Source: Deltaproteobacteria bacterium GWA2_38_16
GTDB lineage: Bacteria > Bdellovibrionota > JACOXK01 > 2-02-FULL-40-11
Length of the DNA stretch: 64,000 bases
Direction: 5' to 3'
Assembly: GCA_001797335.1 (NCBI GenBank)
Contig: MGPE01000005.1
Span: 124,001-188,000 of the forward strand
Below the pieces are notes generated by a model. That model searched no databases. It saw only the letters and a program-made list of their open reading frames with translations, and had not been told where the DNA came from. Shown here piece after piece: positions 45,107-54,343 of this stretch (the stretch's first letter is position 1; each line of letters starts with the position of its first letter). A program made the translations under genes and the position numbers.

Positions 45107-45439
45107 ATGCCGTCAAAAAGAACTTTAGAATGGAGAGATAAACAAAAGGGATATATTGAACGGTGGAAAAAGACGATTTTAGAATTGCGTTCACGCTCTT
45201 TTTTGGAAAGATGGAATGAAGATAAATATGAAATGGAGCTTCTTCAATGTCTTGAAAATCAAACTTTAAAAGATGTTTTTATTTTCGCTAAGAATTATGT
45301 TATGAGAGTTAAAAGTGGGAAATTTAGAACTCTAATGACAGAGGTTAATAGAGAAATTAAAGAATGTGGGACTGTTGAACCCAGTAGGTTAAATTTCTTG
45401 AAACATAGAATTGAAATAGTGAAGGAGAAGATGAAATGA
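45107..45439 (+). CDS. Small soluble protein of unknown function (cassette B, gene 1)
   Basis: 110 residues, basic and helical (RTLEWRDKQKGYIERWKKT, ERWNEDKYEMELLQCLENQ, RHRIEIVKEKMK-like C-terminus). No signal peptide or membrane span. ATG 45107 follows GGAGG at nine bases. The next gene overlaps it by four bases. It is not visibly related to the cassette A proteins. Family unknown. Confidence 0.65.
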   Translation: MPSKRTLEWRDKQKGYIERWKKTILELRSRSFLERWNEDKYEMELLQCLENQTLKDVFIFAKNYVMRVKSGKFRTLMTEVNREIKECGTVEPSRLNFLKHRIEIVKEKMK

Positions 45440-45702
45440 GTACAAAAAAGAAAAATGCTTTTGATGTTGATCAATATTGGAAAAGAATAACGGATGGAGC
45501 AAAAATGGATTCTGATGTAGATGAAGAGATGCAACAAATTTTCCAAGAATTTGAACGCAGCGTGGATAATATGGGCGAAGAAGAAAAAGAAAAATTAAGA
45601 CAAGTTTTTGTAAAATGCGATGAAGATGCCAAGGCAGATCGAGCCCATCAAAAAAGAAAATCCAAGAAAAAGATTAATACTGAGATTTTTCCTCTTCGTT
45701 GA
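45436..45702 (+). CDS. Small acidic-basic protein of unknown function (cassette B, gene 2)
   Basis: 88 residues: an acidic helical middle (MDSDVDEEMQQIFQEFERS, NMGEEEKEKLRQVFV) and a basic tail (RAHQKRKSKKKINTE). ATGA overlap with gene 1 shows coupling. The stop codon overlaps the TTGACA of the next promoter. Function unknown. Confidence 0.62.
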   Translation: MSTKKKNAFDVDQYWKRITDGAKMDSDVDEEMQQIFQEFERSVDNMGEEEKEKLRQVFVKCDEDAKADRAHQKRKSKKKINTEIFPLR

Positions 45703-45727
45703 CAAAGTGGGGTTTCTCTCGTATATT
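45699..45727 (+). promoter_or_regulatory. Strong sigma-70-type promoter of a lipoprotein gene
   Basis: A perfect TTGACA (45699-45704), 17-bp spacer and TATATT (45722-45727), then 11 bases to ATG 45739. The predicted leader is only about five bases, with no Shine-Dalgarno. Confidence 0.65.
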
Positions 45728-45738
45728 GGCCCTCTTTT

Positions 45739-47061
45739 ATGAGTAGATTTTGGGCAATTTTTCTTCTCCCTGTTTTTTTATTTTCATTAATAATTTCAAC
45801 GGGTTGTGTTAATCCAGACGAAAAAACAGAAATTAATATTGAAAGCCTCTTGGGAGGGCTGGGACTTACTTCTAGTATATTTGAAGAGGAGCCCCAAACA
45901 CAATTAGGCACATTGGTTTTTTATCGTTCAGAGCGGGTAGTAAAAGAGCTCTGTGAGCGATTTCAATTTAAAGGAACGTCAGACTATGCCATTCAAATTT
46001 CAGGAAAACTGGCCCAAGATATTTTAGATCACCTGGCTTATTTTTCAAAAGGCACTCTTAAAAGTGATGAAGCAGGGGTGGTCTATCTCTTTGGAGAAAT
46101 TGCTCAGGATTTGTATCAGGAATTACACTCCATATTTACGATTGATGATATTTTTTATTTTGAAGGAAAAGAAATGGTGGTGGTGAGTGGTGCAGAAGCA
46201 CTTTCTCTCTTAGGATTCGCAAAAGAAAAATTAGCAATATATTATGCCCAAACTCCTCAAAAAGTAGAAAGAGTTTTTGTGGCTTCTTATGAAGATGCCA
46301 GACAATGGACCAAAAATTTTCTGTTAGAATTTTATGAAGATTTAAGTATTGGATTTTCAACAAACCCCGTTAAAGTGGTCGATGCTTTGGCCGATGTAGG
46401 ACATTTTGGATTGGGAGGTATTGGGCGAGTTATTTTATTAACGGGAGAAATCTGGGTGATTTCTTTTGATTCCGTCAGTAAATTAGGGGCTTTTCTAACG
46501 GGGGGAGAGTTGATACCCGAAAGTATTCTTATTCGAAAAACAGTAAAAGGAGCTGCAGAAATAGGGTATCTCGTAGCTTCTGATGTTTCCGAGATTTTTA
46601 GGATGGCCAGTGGAGAAAAGCGTCATGGTTTTATAGAAACCGAAAATGGAGGGATATTAACCAATCCCCTCATTACGATTGATATTGCTAGCCAAACGTT
46701 GAGAAATGCTACGTTTACATCAGATGCTGTAGTGCACTATGCCTCAGAAATGACGATTGGATATATTTCAGATAATTTAGAACTTTTAGGAGAGTTTTTA
46801 AATTTAGCTCATGAAAATATTGTGGGAGATTTGTTGATTTTTGTAGGGGATAGCTTGTCTCGAGGGATTCATATTACCAGTCTTGGTTTAAGAGCGATTA
46901 TTCATTTGGGAGGAAATAGTGTGAGTGCTTTGGTGGGTGCTTTTTCTTTTGAGAAACCTCTGGATGCAAAACTGACTCATTGTAAAAACATTTGGGACGT
47001 ATTTCGAGATGATATGATTGGGTTGTGGCATGAACTCATGAAGTTCTTACGGCTGCGGTGA
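45739..47061 (+). CDS. Lipoprotein of unknown function
   Basis: 440 residues. Signal peptide II with lipobox IISTGC (Cys23) sets the start. The mature protein is about 415 residues with alternating hydrophobic stretches (VGHFGLGGIGRVILLTGEIW) that do not look like true membrane spans. No conserved domain recognised. The 3' end overlaps that of convergent M16 peptidase by 15 bases. Confidence 0.75.
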   Translation: MSRFWAIFLLPVFLFSLIISTGCVNPDEKTEINIESLLGGLGLTSSIFEEEPQTQLGTLVFYRSERVVKELCERFQFKGTSDYAIQISGKLAQDILDHLAYFSKGTLKSDEAGVVYLFGEIAQDLYQELHSIFTIDDIFYFEGKEMVVVSGAEALSLLGFAKEKLAIYYAQTPQKVERVFVASYEDARQWTKNFLLEFYEDLSIGFSTNPVKVVDALADVGHFGLGGIGRVILLTGEIWVISFDSVSKLGAFLTGGELIPESILIRKTVKGAAEIGYLVASDVSEIFRMASGEKRHGFIETENGGILTNPLITIDIASQTLRNATFTSDAVVHYASEMTIGYISDNLELLGEFLNLAHENIVGDLLIFVGDSLSRGIHITSLGLRAIIHLGGNSVSALVGAFSFEKPLDAKLTHCKNIWDVFRDDMIGLWHELMKFLRLR

Positions 47062-49926
47062 AGGGGAAGTTTGGGTTTCTGGAGGAGCTGGAGTGGGAGT
47101 TGGAGTAGGTTCAATGGGAGCTGGGGGTGGAGTGGGAAGTAGTTTTGGTTTGGGTTTTGGTTTTTGAGTTTTAGGCTTAGGAGTAATAATGGGTTTTGGG
47201 GGTGTTGAAATGACAGACTCTAGGGTAGAGGTTCCGCGCACAATTCCTAGAGTATAATTTTCAAGATTAAAATATTTTCCAGCGACCGTATTAATATCTG
47301 CAGAGCTCACGCTATTTATTTTATCCATAAATTCTTGAACAAAAGAGGTAGGCCTTCCCTCCATTTCATTTTTGGCATAAAGATGGGCCTGAAACTGTCT
47401 TGATTCTAACTTGAGCGATAATTCTCCCAGAAGGATATTTTTGGCGGCTAAAAGTTCTTTGCTTTCAATCGCTTCATCTTTTAATTTTTTATATTCTTCG
47501 AGTAAAAAACGGAGTGCTTTTTTTTCATCTTCGGGAGAAGTGGTGATAAAAGTAGTAAAAACACCGCCATGTTCGTATCCATAAAAATGGCTATTAATCG
47601 TATAGGCCAATTTTTCTTTGGAGCGCAGTCTTAGTCCAAATCGACCCGAGGCTTCGCCCGTTAAATTTTCTAAAACCTGGAGTGTAAACTGATCTGGATG
47701 GGAGAGGGGAATGGTTTCAAATCCAATTAAAAGGGCGGTTTGCTCTCGGTTTCGGTCTTTAAAATTTTCACTGATGAATGTGGGTAGTTTAATTTCTTCA
47801 GTTTCTGAAAATTCATGTCTTCGGGGAGGAGTAGTTTTAAAATAATTTTCCATGCTGGTTCTTAAATCTAGGGTATTAAAATCTCCCACAGCGCTGATGA
47901 CCATATCAGTGCTATTAATGTGATCTCCCTGCCACTGAATGAGTTTATCTGCAGTAATTTTTGAGATCGAAGAACTAAACCCAAAGGTGGGAAAACTGTA
48001 AGGGTGTGCTTTAAATGCAGCTTCTCTAAAAAGCGCATACGTATAAAGTTTGGGGATATCTTGTTCTTCTTCTTGAAGAGAAATGAGATTGTCTTTTTCT
48101 TGACTGAGAATCGAAGGAGGAAAAGAAGGATGAAGAATAATGTCAGATACAATTTTTAATCCTTCATCAAAATTTTGGGTAGGGATAGTCAGTTGATACC
48201 CAAAATAATCAGGTTCACAAACCGTTGTAACCTGTGCCCCCAATGTATTTAATCCTTCGGCGATGGCTTCTTCAGAACGAGTTGTCGTGCCCCTTAGGCT
48301 TGTTTTTAAGAGAAGTTGTGTAATGCCACTTAAAGATTTTGGTTCATGAACCCGTCCTCCCTTAAAATAAATGTGGAAGACGATAAAAGGAAAACTATGG
48401 TCTTCTTTCAACAGTAAAATGGCATTATTACTGAGCTGATATTTCTTTAAGGCAGAAAGGGCGTTTGGAGAAGTTTTGGTTTTTTTAAAAAAAGGTAATT
48501 CTTGAAAATCGGCAAAATCGGCAGGTGAAGTTCCTTCTATAGGAGTAGTTTTAAATCCCACAGTTGAGGACGCCAATAATTTTTTTTCTAATTCTCGTTC
48601 TGAGTAATAAGGGACATTTTTTTCTTTAGGCAGATATTCTACAATAGAAAATTTTTCGATTGAAAAATATTTTTTAGCCACTTCTTGGAGAAGTTGAGGA
48701 GTTAAAGAGTGAAGTTTTTCAAGATGATGATTAAATAACGTATAGTCTCCGGTATGCTCAAAAAAAGCCAATGTTTGAGCAAGCTCTAAGGATGTTTCTT
48801 GAGTTAAGAAAGTGTGGGTCTTTATTTGATTTAAAATGATTTTCAGTTCTGCATCAGAAAGAAGTTTATGTTTTAAGCGTTCTATTTCTGAAAATAAAGA
48901 CACTTCTGTATCTAATATTTTTTTGATATCAACCCTGGCATTTAAAGAAAAAAAGCCCATGTCTTTATAAAATTCTGTTGAAAGAGAAGCATCGTATACT
49001 AAAGCATGCTTTTTTATTTTTGAATTGAGTAAAAAAGAAAGAAATATCAAGGCATCTTTATCTTCATGTGAAAAAGAGGGAAGGGGAAAGCCCATAAAAA
49101 TATAGGCATTCCGAATATCAGATTTGATGCGTTTAAATCGAAAAGCGGTCTGTTCTGGTTCAGGTTCTCCTGGAGTAACCGTTTGGCTTTGTTGAACGGC
49201 GGGTGGCTCTTCTCCGTAATAACGTTTGATAGATTTTAAAGCTTCCTTGGCATTCACATCTCCCACAAGGATGAGAACGGTGTTATCTGTTTTGTAATAT
49301 CGGCTAAAGAAATCTAAAAGATCATTTCGGGTGAGGTGCCTTAAATTTTCTTCGCTTCCCAAATGAGAACGGTGCAGAGGATGTTTTAAAAAAGTGAGTT
49401 TCTTAAGAGATTCTTTTCCCATCTCTTTTGGATTATCTTTGAGTGATTTAAGTTCTTGAATAACAATTTCAGTTTCTTTTGAAAGTTCTGTTGGATCTAT
49501 CTTCATTTGAAAAATGGCATCAGACATAAGTTCTATGCCTTGTTCAAAATATCGATTGGGAAGGGTCATTTGATAGCGGGTGTAATCGTTTTGTGTTTGG
49601 GTGGTCAGTGTTGCTCCATAAACATGGGCTTCTTTTAAAATATCATCGGGGCCTGGACGTTTGGTCGTGCCTTTCATGGCCATGTGTTCTAAAAGGTGTG
49701 AAACGCCTTCTTTTTTGTCGGATTCATGAAAATATCCTGCTTGAATATCGGTGACCAAAGAGACAAGAGCAGTAGAGTGATCTTCTTTAATAATGACGGT
49801 AAGTCCATTTTTAAGTTTAGTTTTGACAATGCCCCACGGATCTTGAATAATTTTTTCTTGTTGGCAGGAAGTGTGCAAAGAACCAAAAACAATTAATAAA
49901 ATCCACGTCAGATAACTTTTAAGCAT
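47047..49926 (-). CDS. M16-family zinc peptidase lipoprotein with proline-rich tail
   Basis: 959 residues. Lipobox SLHTSC (Cys21) marks a lipoprotein. Two M16 halves: the active N-terminal domain has the inverted zinc motif HLLEH (residues 77-81, in GVSHLLEHMAMKGT) and a distal glutamate in VIQELKSLK; the C-terminal half (from about residue 480) lacks HxxEH, as usual. A 50-residue tail of Pro, Thr and Lys follows (KPKPKPKLLPTPPPAP and more), possibly spanning the periplasm or peptidoglycan. A TTTACA-N17-TATAGC promoter ends eight bases before the ATG. Confidence 0.92.
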   Translation of the reverse strand: MLKSYLTWILLIVFGSLHTSCQQEKIIQDPWGIVKTKLKNGLTVIIKEDHSTALVSLVTDIQAGYFHESDKKEGVSHLLEHMAMKGTTKRPGPDDILKEAHVYGATLTTQTQNDYTRYQMTLPNRYFEQGIELMSDAIFQMKIDPTELSKETEIVIQELKSLKDNPKEMGKESLKKLTFLKHPLHRSHLGSEENLRHLTRNDLLDFFSRYYKTDNTVLILVGDVNAKEALKSIKRYYGEEPPAVQQSQTVTPGEPEPEQTAFRFKRIKSDIRNAYIFMGFPLPSFSHEDKDALIFLSFLLNSKIKKHALVYDASLSTEFYKDMGFFSLNARVDIKKILDTEVSLFSEIERLKHKLLSDAELKIILNQIKTHTFLTQETSLELAQTLAFFEHTGDYTLFNHHLEKLHSLTPQLLQEVAKKYFSIEKFSIVEYLPKEKNVPYYSERELEKKLLASSTVGFKTTPIEGTSPADFADFQELPFFKKTKTSPNALSALKKYQLSNNAILLLKEDHSFPFIVFHIYFKGGRVHEPKSLSGITQLLLKTSLRGTTTRSEEAIAEGLNTLGAQVTTVCEPDYFGYQLTIPTQNFDEGLKIVSDIILHPSFPPSILSQEKDNLISLQEEEQDIPKLYTYALFREAAFKAHPYSFPTFGFSSSISKITADKLIQWQGDHINSTDMVISAVGDFNTLDLRTSMENYFKTTPPRRHEFSETEEIKLPTFISENFKDRNREQTALLIGFETIPLSHPDQFTLQVLENLTGEASGRFGLRLRSKEKLAYTINSHFYGYEHGGVFTTFITTSPEDEKKALRFLLEEYKKLKDEAIESKELLAAKNILLGELSLKLESRQFQAHLYAKNEMEGRPTSFVQEFMDKINSVSSADINTVAGKYFNLENYTLGIVRGTSTLESVISTPPKPIITPKPKTQKPKPKPKLLPTPPPAPIEPTPTPTPAPPETQTSPSPQP

Positions 49927-49934
49927 CTCTTTTA

Positions 49935-49963
49935 GCTATAGAAAAAATCCTTATTTTTGTAAA
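49935..49963 (-). promoter_or_regulatory. Promoter of the M16 peptidase gene
   Basis: Minus-strand TTTACA (49963-49958), 17-bp spacer, TATAGC (49940-49935), then eight bases to ATG 49926. Confidence 0.5.
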
Positions 49964-50025
49964 GCGTAAAGCACTTTCGTACTTTCATGGAATTCTCATG
50001 ATTTTTTAATCTTTGAAAAAAAATT

Positions 50026-50054
50026 TAGACAATCCCAAAAGAGTTTTATATAAT
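50026..50054 (+). promoter_or_regulatory. Promoter of the 50092 lipoprotein operon
   Basis: TAGACA (50026-50031), 17-bp spacer and TATAAT (50049-50054). The ATG at 50092 is about 30 bases downstream of the predicted start, so this gene has an ordinary leader, unlike several neighbours. Confidence 0.5.
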
Positions 50055-50091
50055 AAAGATATATTGTACGTAAGCTGGAATTCTAAATGTC

Positions 50092-51714
50092 ATGAAAAAG
50101 CCGAGACGCGCATTTATTTTATTTATTTTAATGGGAATAGGAGTTGGGTGTATGGGGCCACCTCCTACCGACACTCCCACTCGTGTTTCTATTACCGATA
50201 GCGAAGGGGCAGAAGAAGAGACTATCTCTTTGGCTCAAGGCATGACGCATCGATTATATTCCGGGGTGTATGTAGCAGATGTGGTTGGGGAGCGATATAT
50301 TGGTGTAGCCGATGGAAAAGATTTTTTATCCGATAATGAGTTTAGTGTAGTTAAAAATGATCCCACCTCAGATCCAACCGTCATTGATTTAAAACCCAAT
50401 GGATGTGTTGTGGCCAAAAAAAGTGGAATAGCCAAAGTTCGTTTTTCTACCTTTTCTCTGAAAGCAGGGATGTTAAAAACCATTGCTACTATTCAGGTGA
50501 AAGATGCAGTTGTTCAGCCAATAGGTTTAAAAACCGGGGTTAAAGATTTTTCAGTATCAGAACTGCGAGATGCAGTGGGGATAAAATATGGCATGGCTTT
50601 GGATAATAAGTTTTTTTTGGTGCCAGAGACGGTTTCTCAGACGTTGGCAGATAGTGAAGGGATTGCCATTGAAAGTAGCGGCACGGCTAAGCTTCCAACC
50701 CTATGGGCGGATCAGTTACGGGGAGGATTTTTTGTGGGATATGGAAAGGATGTGTCGGGTAAAGATCGGCTGTCCTATATGATGGTGGATAGCAAAGGAA
50801 CTCGAGTCCCCGGGGCTTTTAGTGCTTTAACAGATGTAGATTTAAAAAGGATTTATGGGGGACAGCTTAGAAATTCTGTTCCTGTGACACTGGCTCTTTC
50901 AAAACTGAAAGATAAAGAGGAGTTAGGAATGTTTGGATTTATTGGAAGTCTGACACCTTCTCAAAGTATAAATGCAGGATTTTTGGGAGGAATCGAATTT
51001 CCTTTATTTCCAGACAGTGAGTTAGATCGATCGGTTCAGTTTTCAAAGGATCCATACGGGGGAATGCATTTTGCTGCCGGAGCGTTTATTAACCATCCAG
51101 ATTCGACAGATGCCAATAAAATAGAGACCGTTAATCAACTTAAAATAATTTACTATGGTGATGCAGGTCTTAAAATAGAAACTCCTGCCGAAATGACGGT
51201 GGATAGGGCCTTTGCCTTTGCCTTTGATGCTTCCGGAGAATATCCCAGGGTTATTTTTATTCAAAGTAAAAACCTTTTATTTTCCCAACGATTGGGAGGA
51301 TGGGTTCTTGCTTTTAGAGTGGTGGATTTTGATGTGGATGAAACTTTTTCACCCAGACTTTTATCTAATAGCGAAGATGGAACGCTTGTTGCCTTATGGA
51401 AAAATGGAGGAATATTAAAAGTCAAAATGTCTTTAGATGGTGGGGCAACATGGTCAGAGGCTATGTCTTTGGTCAATGTGGCAGTATTAGATGCAGAACT
51501 TATTCCTTTACCGTGCGGAGGGACAGGACTTTTAACCGTGGAATCGAGTGGCGTTAATCTTCGATTTATCGATAGCACTCAAAAACAATTTTCAGCGCCG
51601 GTTAGTATTTCTAGTACAGCTGTTAAAAAAATAAAAATGTTTCGTCATGGAAGAAATATTCGGATTTTTTACTTGAATCAAAATGGAGGACTTCATTTGG
51701 TACGTATTTTGTAA
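50092..51714 (+). CDS. Lipoprotein of unknown function
   Basis: 540 residues with lipobox GVGC (Cys20). The N-terminal part resembles an Ig-like domain (VIDLKPNGCVVAKKSGIAKV is like the BIG2 ending). The C-terminal half is beta-rich and contains one Asp-box (SLDGGATWSEA), a motif of sialidase/BNR propellers, so a beta-propeller is plausible. It is followed after 14 bases by another lipoprotein. Confidence 0.75.
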   Translation: MKKPRRAFILFILMGIGVGCMGPPPTDTPTRVSITDSEGAEEETISLAQGMTHRLYSGVYVADVVGERYIGVADGKDFLSDNEFSVVKNDPTSDPTVIDLKPNGCVVAKKSGIAKVRFSTFSLKAGMLKTIATIQVKDAVVQPIGLKTGVKDFSVSELRDAVGIKYGMALDNKFFLVPETVSQTLADSEGIAIESSGTAKLPTLWADQLRGGFFVGYGKDVSGKDRLSYMMVDSKGTRVPGAFSALTDVDLKRIYGGQLRNSVPVTLALSKLKDKEELGMFGFIGSLTPSQSINAGFLGGIEFPLFPDSELDRSVQFSKDPYGGMHFAAGAFINHPDSTDANKIETVNQLKIIYYGDAGLKIETPAEMTVDRAFAFAFDASGEYPRVIFIQSKNLLFSQRLGGWVLAFRVVDFDVDETFSPRLLSNSEDGTLVALWKNGGILKVKMSLDGGATWSEAMSLVNVAVLDAELIPLPCGGTGLLTVESSGVNLRFIDSTQKQFSAPVSISSTAVKKIKMFRHGRNIRIFYLNQNGGLHLVRIL

Positions 51715-51728
51715 GGGAGGATATATCT

Positions 51729-53729
51729 ATGTTAAAAAGAGTATTCATTATCGTCATTATTTTAGAGGTGGCTTATCTTTTAGGGTGCAGTGACAAGGGA
51801 ACAGGAAAAGGAACCTTTTCTTCTTCATCAGGAGGACAGGCAATAACAAGCCAAGATTTTTTAGATGAAACGGGAGTGGTTGCAGCCGGTTCTGTGGTGG
51901 ATTTATCTTCTGATCCCAATATCGAAGAGGTAGAACCCATCGCTGCTGTATTTATTCACTGTGGTATGGATGCAGGGGATATGGAGTGTTCTTCAGAAAC
52001 AGAAGATATTTCTTCTGAAGAGATGGAAATTAAAAATGGAAAACTTTTTATTAAAAAAGAAGGAGAATATTTATTACGAGTAAAAGAGATGGGAAAAGAA
52101 GAAAGGGTAATTAAATTATCCGTTGGCGATCCCAAAAAAGAGGCAGTTTCCTTCCCTGCTTTTCAACATGTTAAACTGCATTCCTTTCATTCTCTTAAAG
52201 AGGGCGATGACCCAAAGATATATTATTTTAGATTAACCCCTGTTTTTGAAAAATTAGAAGAATTTTTTAAGGCTTTCCCCATGCTTTCTGTAAAATGGGA
52301 AGTAAAAGCCGAAAAGGGTGGACAATTTAAAATTTTAGATGAAGACTTTTATGTCTTAAATAAAATTCGGCATTTCCAAAAAAGTATTTATTTTAAAGAT
52401 CTAGATCAATACACGATTACAGCTACACTTTTATTGTCTGATGGTCGAAGTGTTTCAGACAGTGTGGTTGTGACGGTGTCAGAAGAAGGGGGAGTGGATG
52501 TCGGAGAAGGGATCTCGGCAGCCATAAGGCTTTCTTCTACTTCTGCTGGTTATGAGATTGATCAAAAAATTTCATTAAATGCAGACGTGACTTCCTTAGA
52601 AGGGTTAGCGCTAGATCCAGCCAAGCTAAGTTATCGCTGGAGTGTAAAAAGAACGAAGATGTGGTCATGCCCTTCTATGGTGATGCGGTGGCAAAAAATG
52701 CCTTCCGATCAGTCTTCAAATTCTGACTCAAATAGAATGAGCAAAGTGTGTGGAGCTGAACATGAGACTGATGCTAAAGAGCATCAAGATTATGAATTTA
52801 CCAAAGATGCAACGGCTAAAGAGTCTGAGATTCAGTTTAAAAAAGGAGGCAACTATGAGATTCAACTCTTAGCTTCCTATCCTGCATCCACTGATGAACA
52901 ATATACTTCTACGGCTAGAGAAAGAATCTATATTCGTTATGCAGATGTTGTTCCTACTCCCATTGATCCTCAAAAATATCGATTACGAACCTGGATAGAG
53001 GATGTAGAAGAAAAAGAGGGGGGAAAACTTTTGGCTCAAGTGAGAGGACAGATTGAGATGGTGAGACGGTTCTATATGACAGGATCAGGAGCTTCAGGAG
53101 GAGGAATGCCGAATTTTCGTCTTGAATGGGCATTTGAAGATTCAGATGTGGTTATAGAGAATACACAAGAAATGATTTCTGTGACTTTTCCTAAAGAAGG
53201 GCAATACAAAGCCAAAGTGAGTGCCTATGCCAAAAATCATGTATGTAATCCTTCGACGACTCGAAGCTCAACTGTTGTAAACCCAGATGAGGAAGTACTC
53301 CTGTTTAAGGATAAGGAAGTGACATTAGATATTCAAAAAACAACGTATACCTTAAACATTTCTGTAGCTCATGCAGGAGTAACAAATAATGAACTAGTCG
53401 GAGAACTTTATGCTCAACTTTCTCGGTCTAATGATACGTGTTCTGTGATGATCTATCGAAAGGCAGGTGCCTCCCATAATCAAATGTCTGGATCTTCCTG
53501 TTGTGGGGGAGGGCATATGTCTCAAAGTTATACCTTTGAATGGCAATTTACAGATGAACGTGTGAAAGAAACCTCTGCAAGCATGGGTTCATCTCATGAT
53601 CATGGCATGTTTATTTTCCCTCAAGAAGGATCCTATGAGGTTTTAGTGAAAGTGTATCGGTGGAAAGCTGCAGATAAAATTTTGATGATGGAAAAAACAG
53701 AAACCGTTGTGGTTATTAAAACGATGTAA
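51729..53729 (+). CDS. Lipoprotein with PKD/Ig-like repeats and Cys/Met/His clusters
   Basis: 666 residues, lipobox LLGC (Cys20). At least four repeats with the pattern 'YRWSVK / EWAFED / EWQFTD ... FPKEGQYKAKVSAYA' are PKD or Ig-like domains. Inserted loops are rich in Cys, Met and His: HCGMDAGDMEC, MWSCPSMVMRWQKM, MTGSGASGGGMPN, SSCCGGGHMSQS and MGSSHDHGMF. Such clusters can bind copper or other soft metals; this is inference. AGGGAGG site upstream. Confidence 0.78.
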   Translation: MLKRVFIIVIILEVAYLLGCSDKGTGKGTFSSSSGGQAITSQDFLDETGVVAAGSVVDLSSDPNIEEVEPIAAVFIHCGMDAGDMECSSETEDISSEEMEIKNGKLFIKKEGEYLLRVKEMGKEERVIKLSVGDPKKEAVSFPAFQHVKLHSFHSLKEGDDPKIYYFRLTPVFEKLEEFFKAFPMLSVKWEVKAEKGGQFKILDEDFYVLNKIRHFQKSIYFKDLDQYTITATLLLSDGRSVSDSVVVTVSEEGGVDVGEGISAAIRLSSTSAGYEIDQKISLNADVTSLEGLALDPAKLSYRWSVKRTKMWSCPSMVMRWQKMPSDQSSNSDSNRMSKVCGAEHETDAKEHQDYEFTKDATAKESEIQFKKGGNYEIQLLASYPASTDEQYTSTARERIYIRYADVVPTPIDPQKYRLRTWIEDVEEKEGGKLLAQVRGQIEMVRRFYMTGSGASGGGMPNFRLEWAFEDSDVVIENTQEMISVTFPKEGQYKAKVSAYAKNHVCNPSTTRSSTVVNPDEEVLLFKDKEVTLDIQKTTYTLNISVAHAGVTNNELVGELYAQLSRSNDTCSVMIYRKAGASHNQMSGSSCCGGGHMSQSYTFEWQFTDERVKETSASMGSSHDHGMFIFPQEGSYEVLVKVYRWKAADKILMMEKTETVVVIKTM

Positions 53730-53735
53730 ATAGTT

Positions 53736-54323
53736 ATGAAGTATATAAGACTCGTGAAGGGGAGTATTCTCTTCACAATGTCTTTACTTTTGGTGACGGC
53801 CAACGCTCAAGAGATGTCCGTTATTAAAAATAAAAACATTGTCATTATAAAAAAGCTCATTGAGGAACAAAGTCAGGGAAGAATTCAAAAGCCCTTGGCC
53901 CTGGCTCGTGTTATTTTTCGAGAGTGCCAAAAACATCGCCTTGATCCTCTCTTGGTATTGGCGGTCATGGAGAGAGAATCCAGTTTTCGAGTAAAGGCGG
54001 TTTCACAAAAAGGGGCTATTGGGCTTATGCAAATTATGCCTCCGACAGGAAGAATGATTGCCAAATCTGCAAATTTATTCGACCCTCTTCAAAATACCAA
54101 AATAGGGATTTATTATCTTAAAATATTAAAAAAACGATTTAAGCAAAATAAAATTTTATATTTAACCGCCTATAATATGGGCCCCAATCGTTTAAATTCT
54201 TTAAGAAATGAATTTGCAACTCTTCAGTTTCGATATGCAAAATCAGTATTAAAATCACACCGAAAATTTAAAGCCCGCCAGGCACATTTAATGAAATATT
54301 TTGTTGCAGAGATTTCTCATTAG
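53736..54323 (+). CDS. Lytic transglycosylase (SLT family)
   Basis: 195 residues with a signal peptide ending ANA-QEM. The SLT catalytic core is intact: LAVMERESSF (catalytic Glu), KGAIGLMQIMPPTG and LTAYNMGPNRL. It cleaves the MurNAc-GlcNAc bond in peptidoglycan. It lies six bases after the lipoprotein gene, so it probably works at the same cell-wall site or time. Confidence 0.92.
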   Translation: MKYIRLVKGSILFTMSLLLVTANAQEMSVIKNKNIVIIKKLIEEQSQGRIQKPLALARVIFRECQKHRLDPLLVLAVMERESSFRVKAVSQKGAIGLMQIMPPTGRMIAKSANLFDPLQNTKIGIYYLKILKKRFKQNKILYLTAYNMGPNRLNSLRNEFATLQFRYAKSVLKSHRKFKARQAHLMKYFVAEISH

Positions 54324-54332
54324 AGTTAATAC
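54304..54332 (+). promoter_or_regulatory. Promoter of tig
   Basis: TTGCAG (54304-54309), 17-bp spacer, TAATAC (54327-54332), then 11 bases to ATG 54344. It overlaps the end of the transglycosylase gene. Confidence 0.45.
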
Positions 54333-54343
54333 TCATCACCTTT

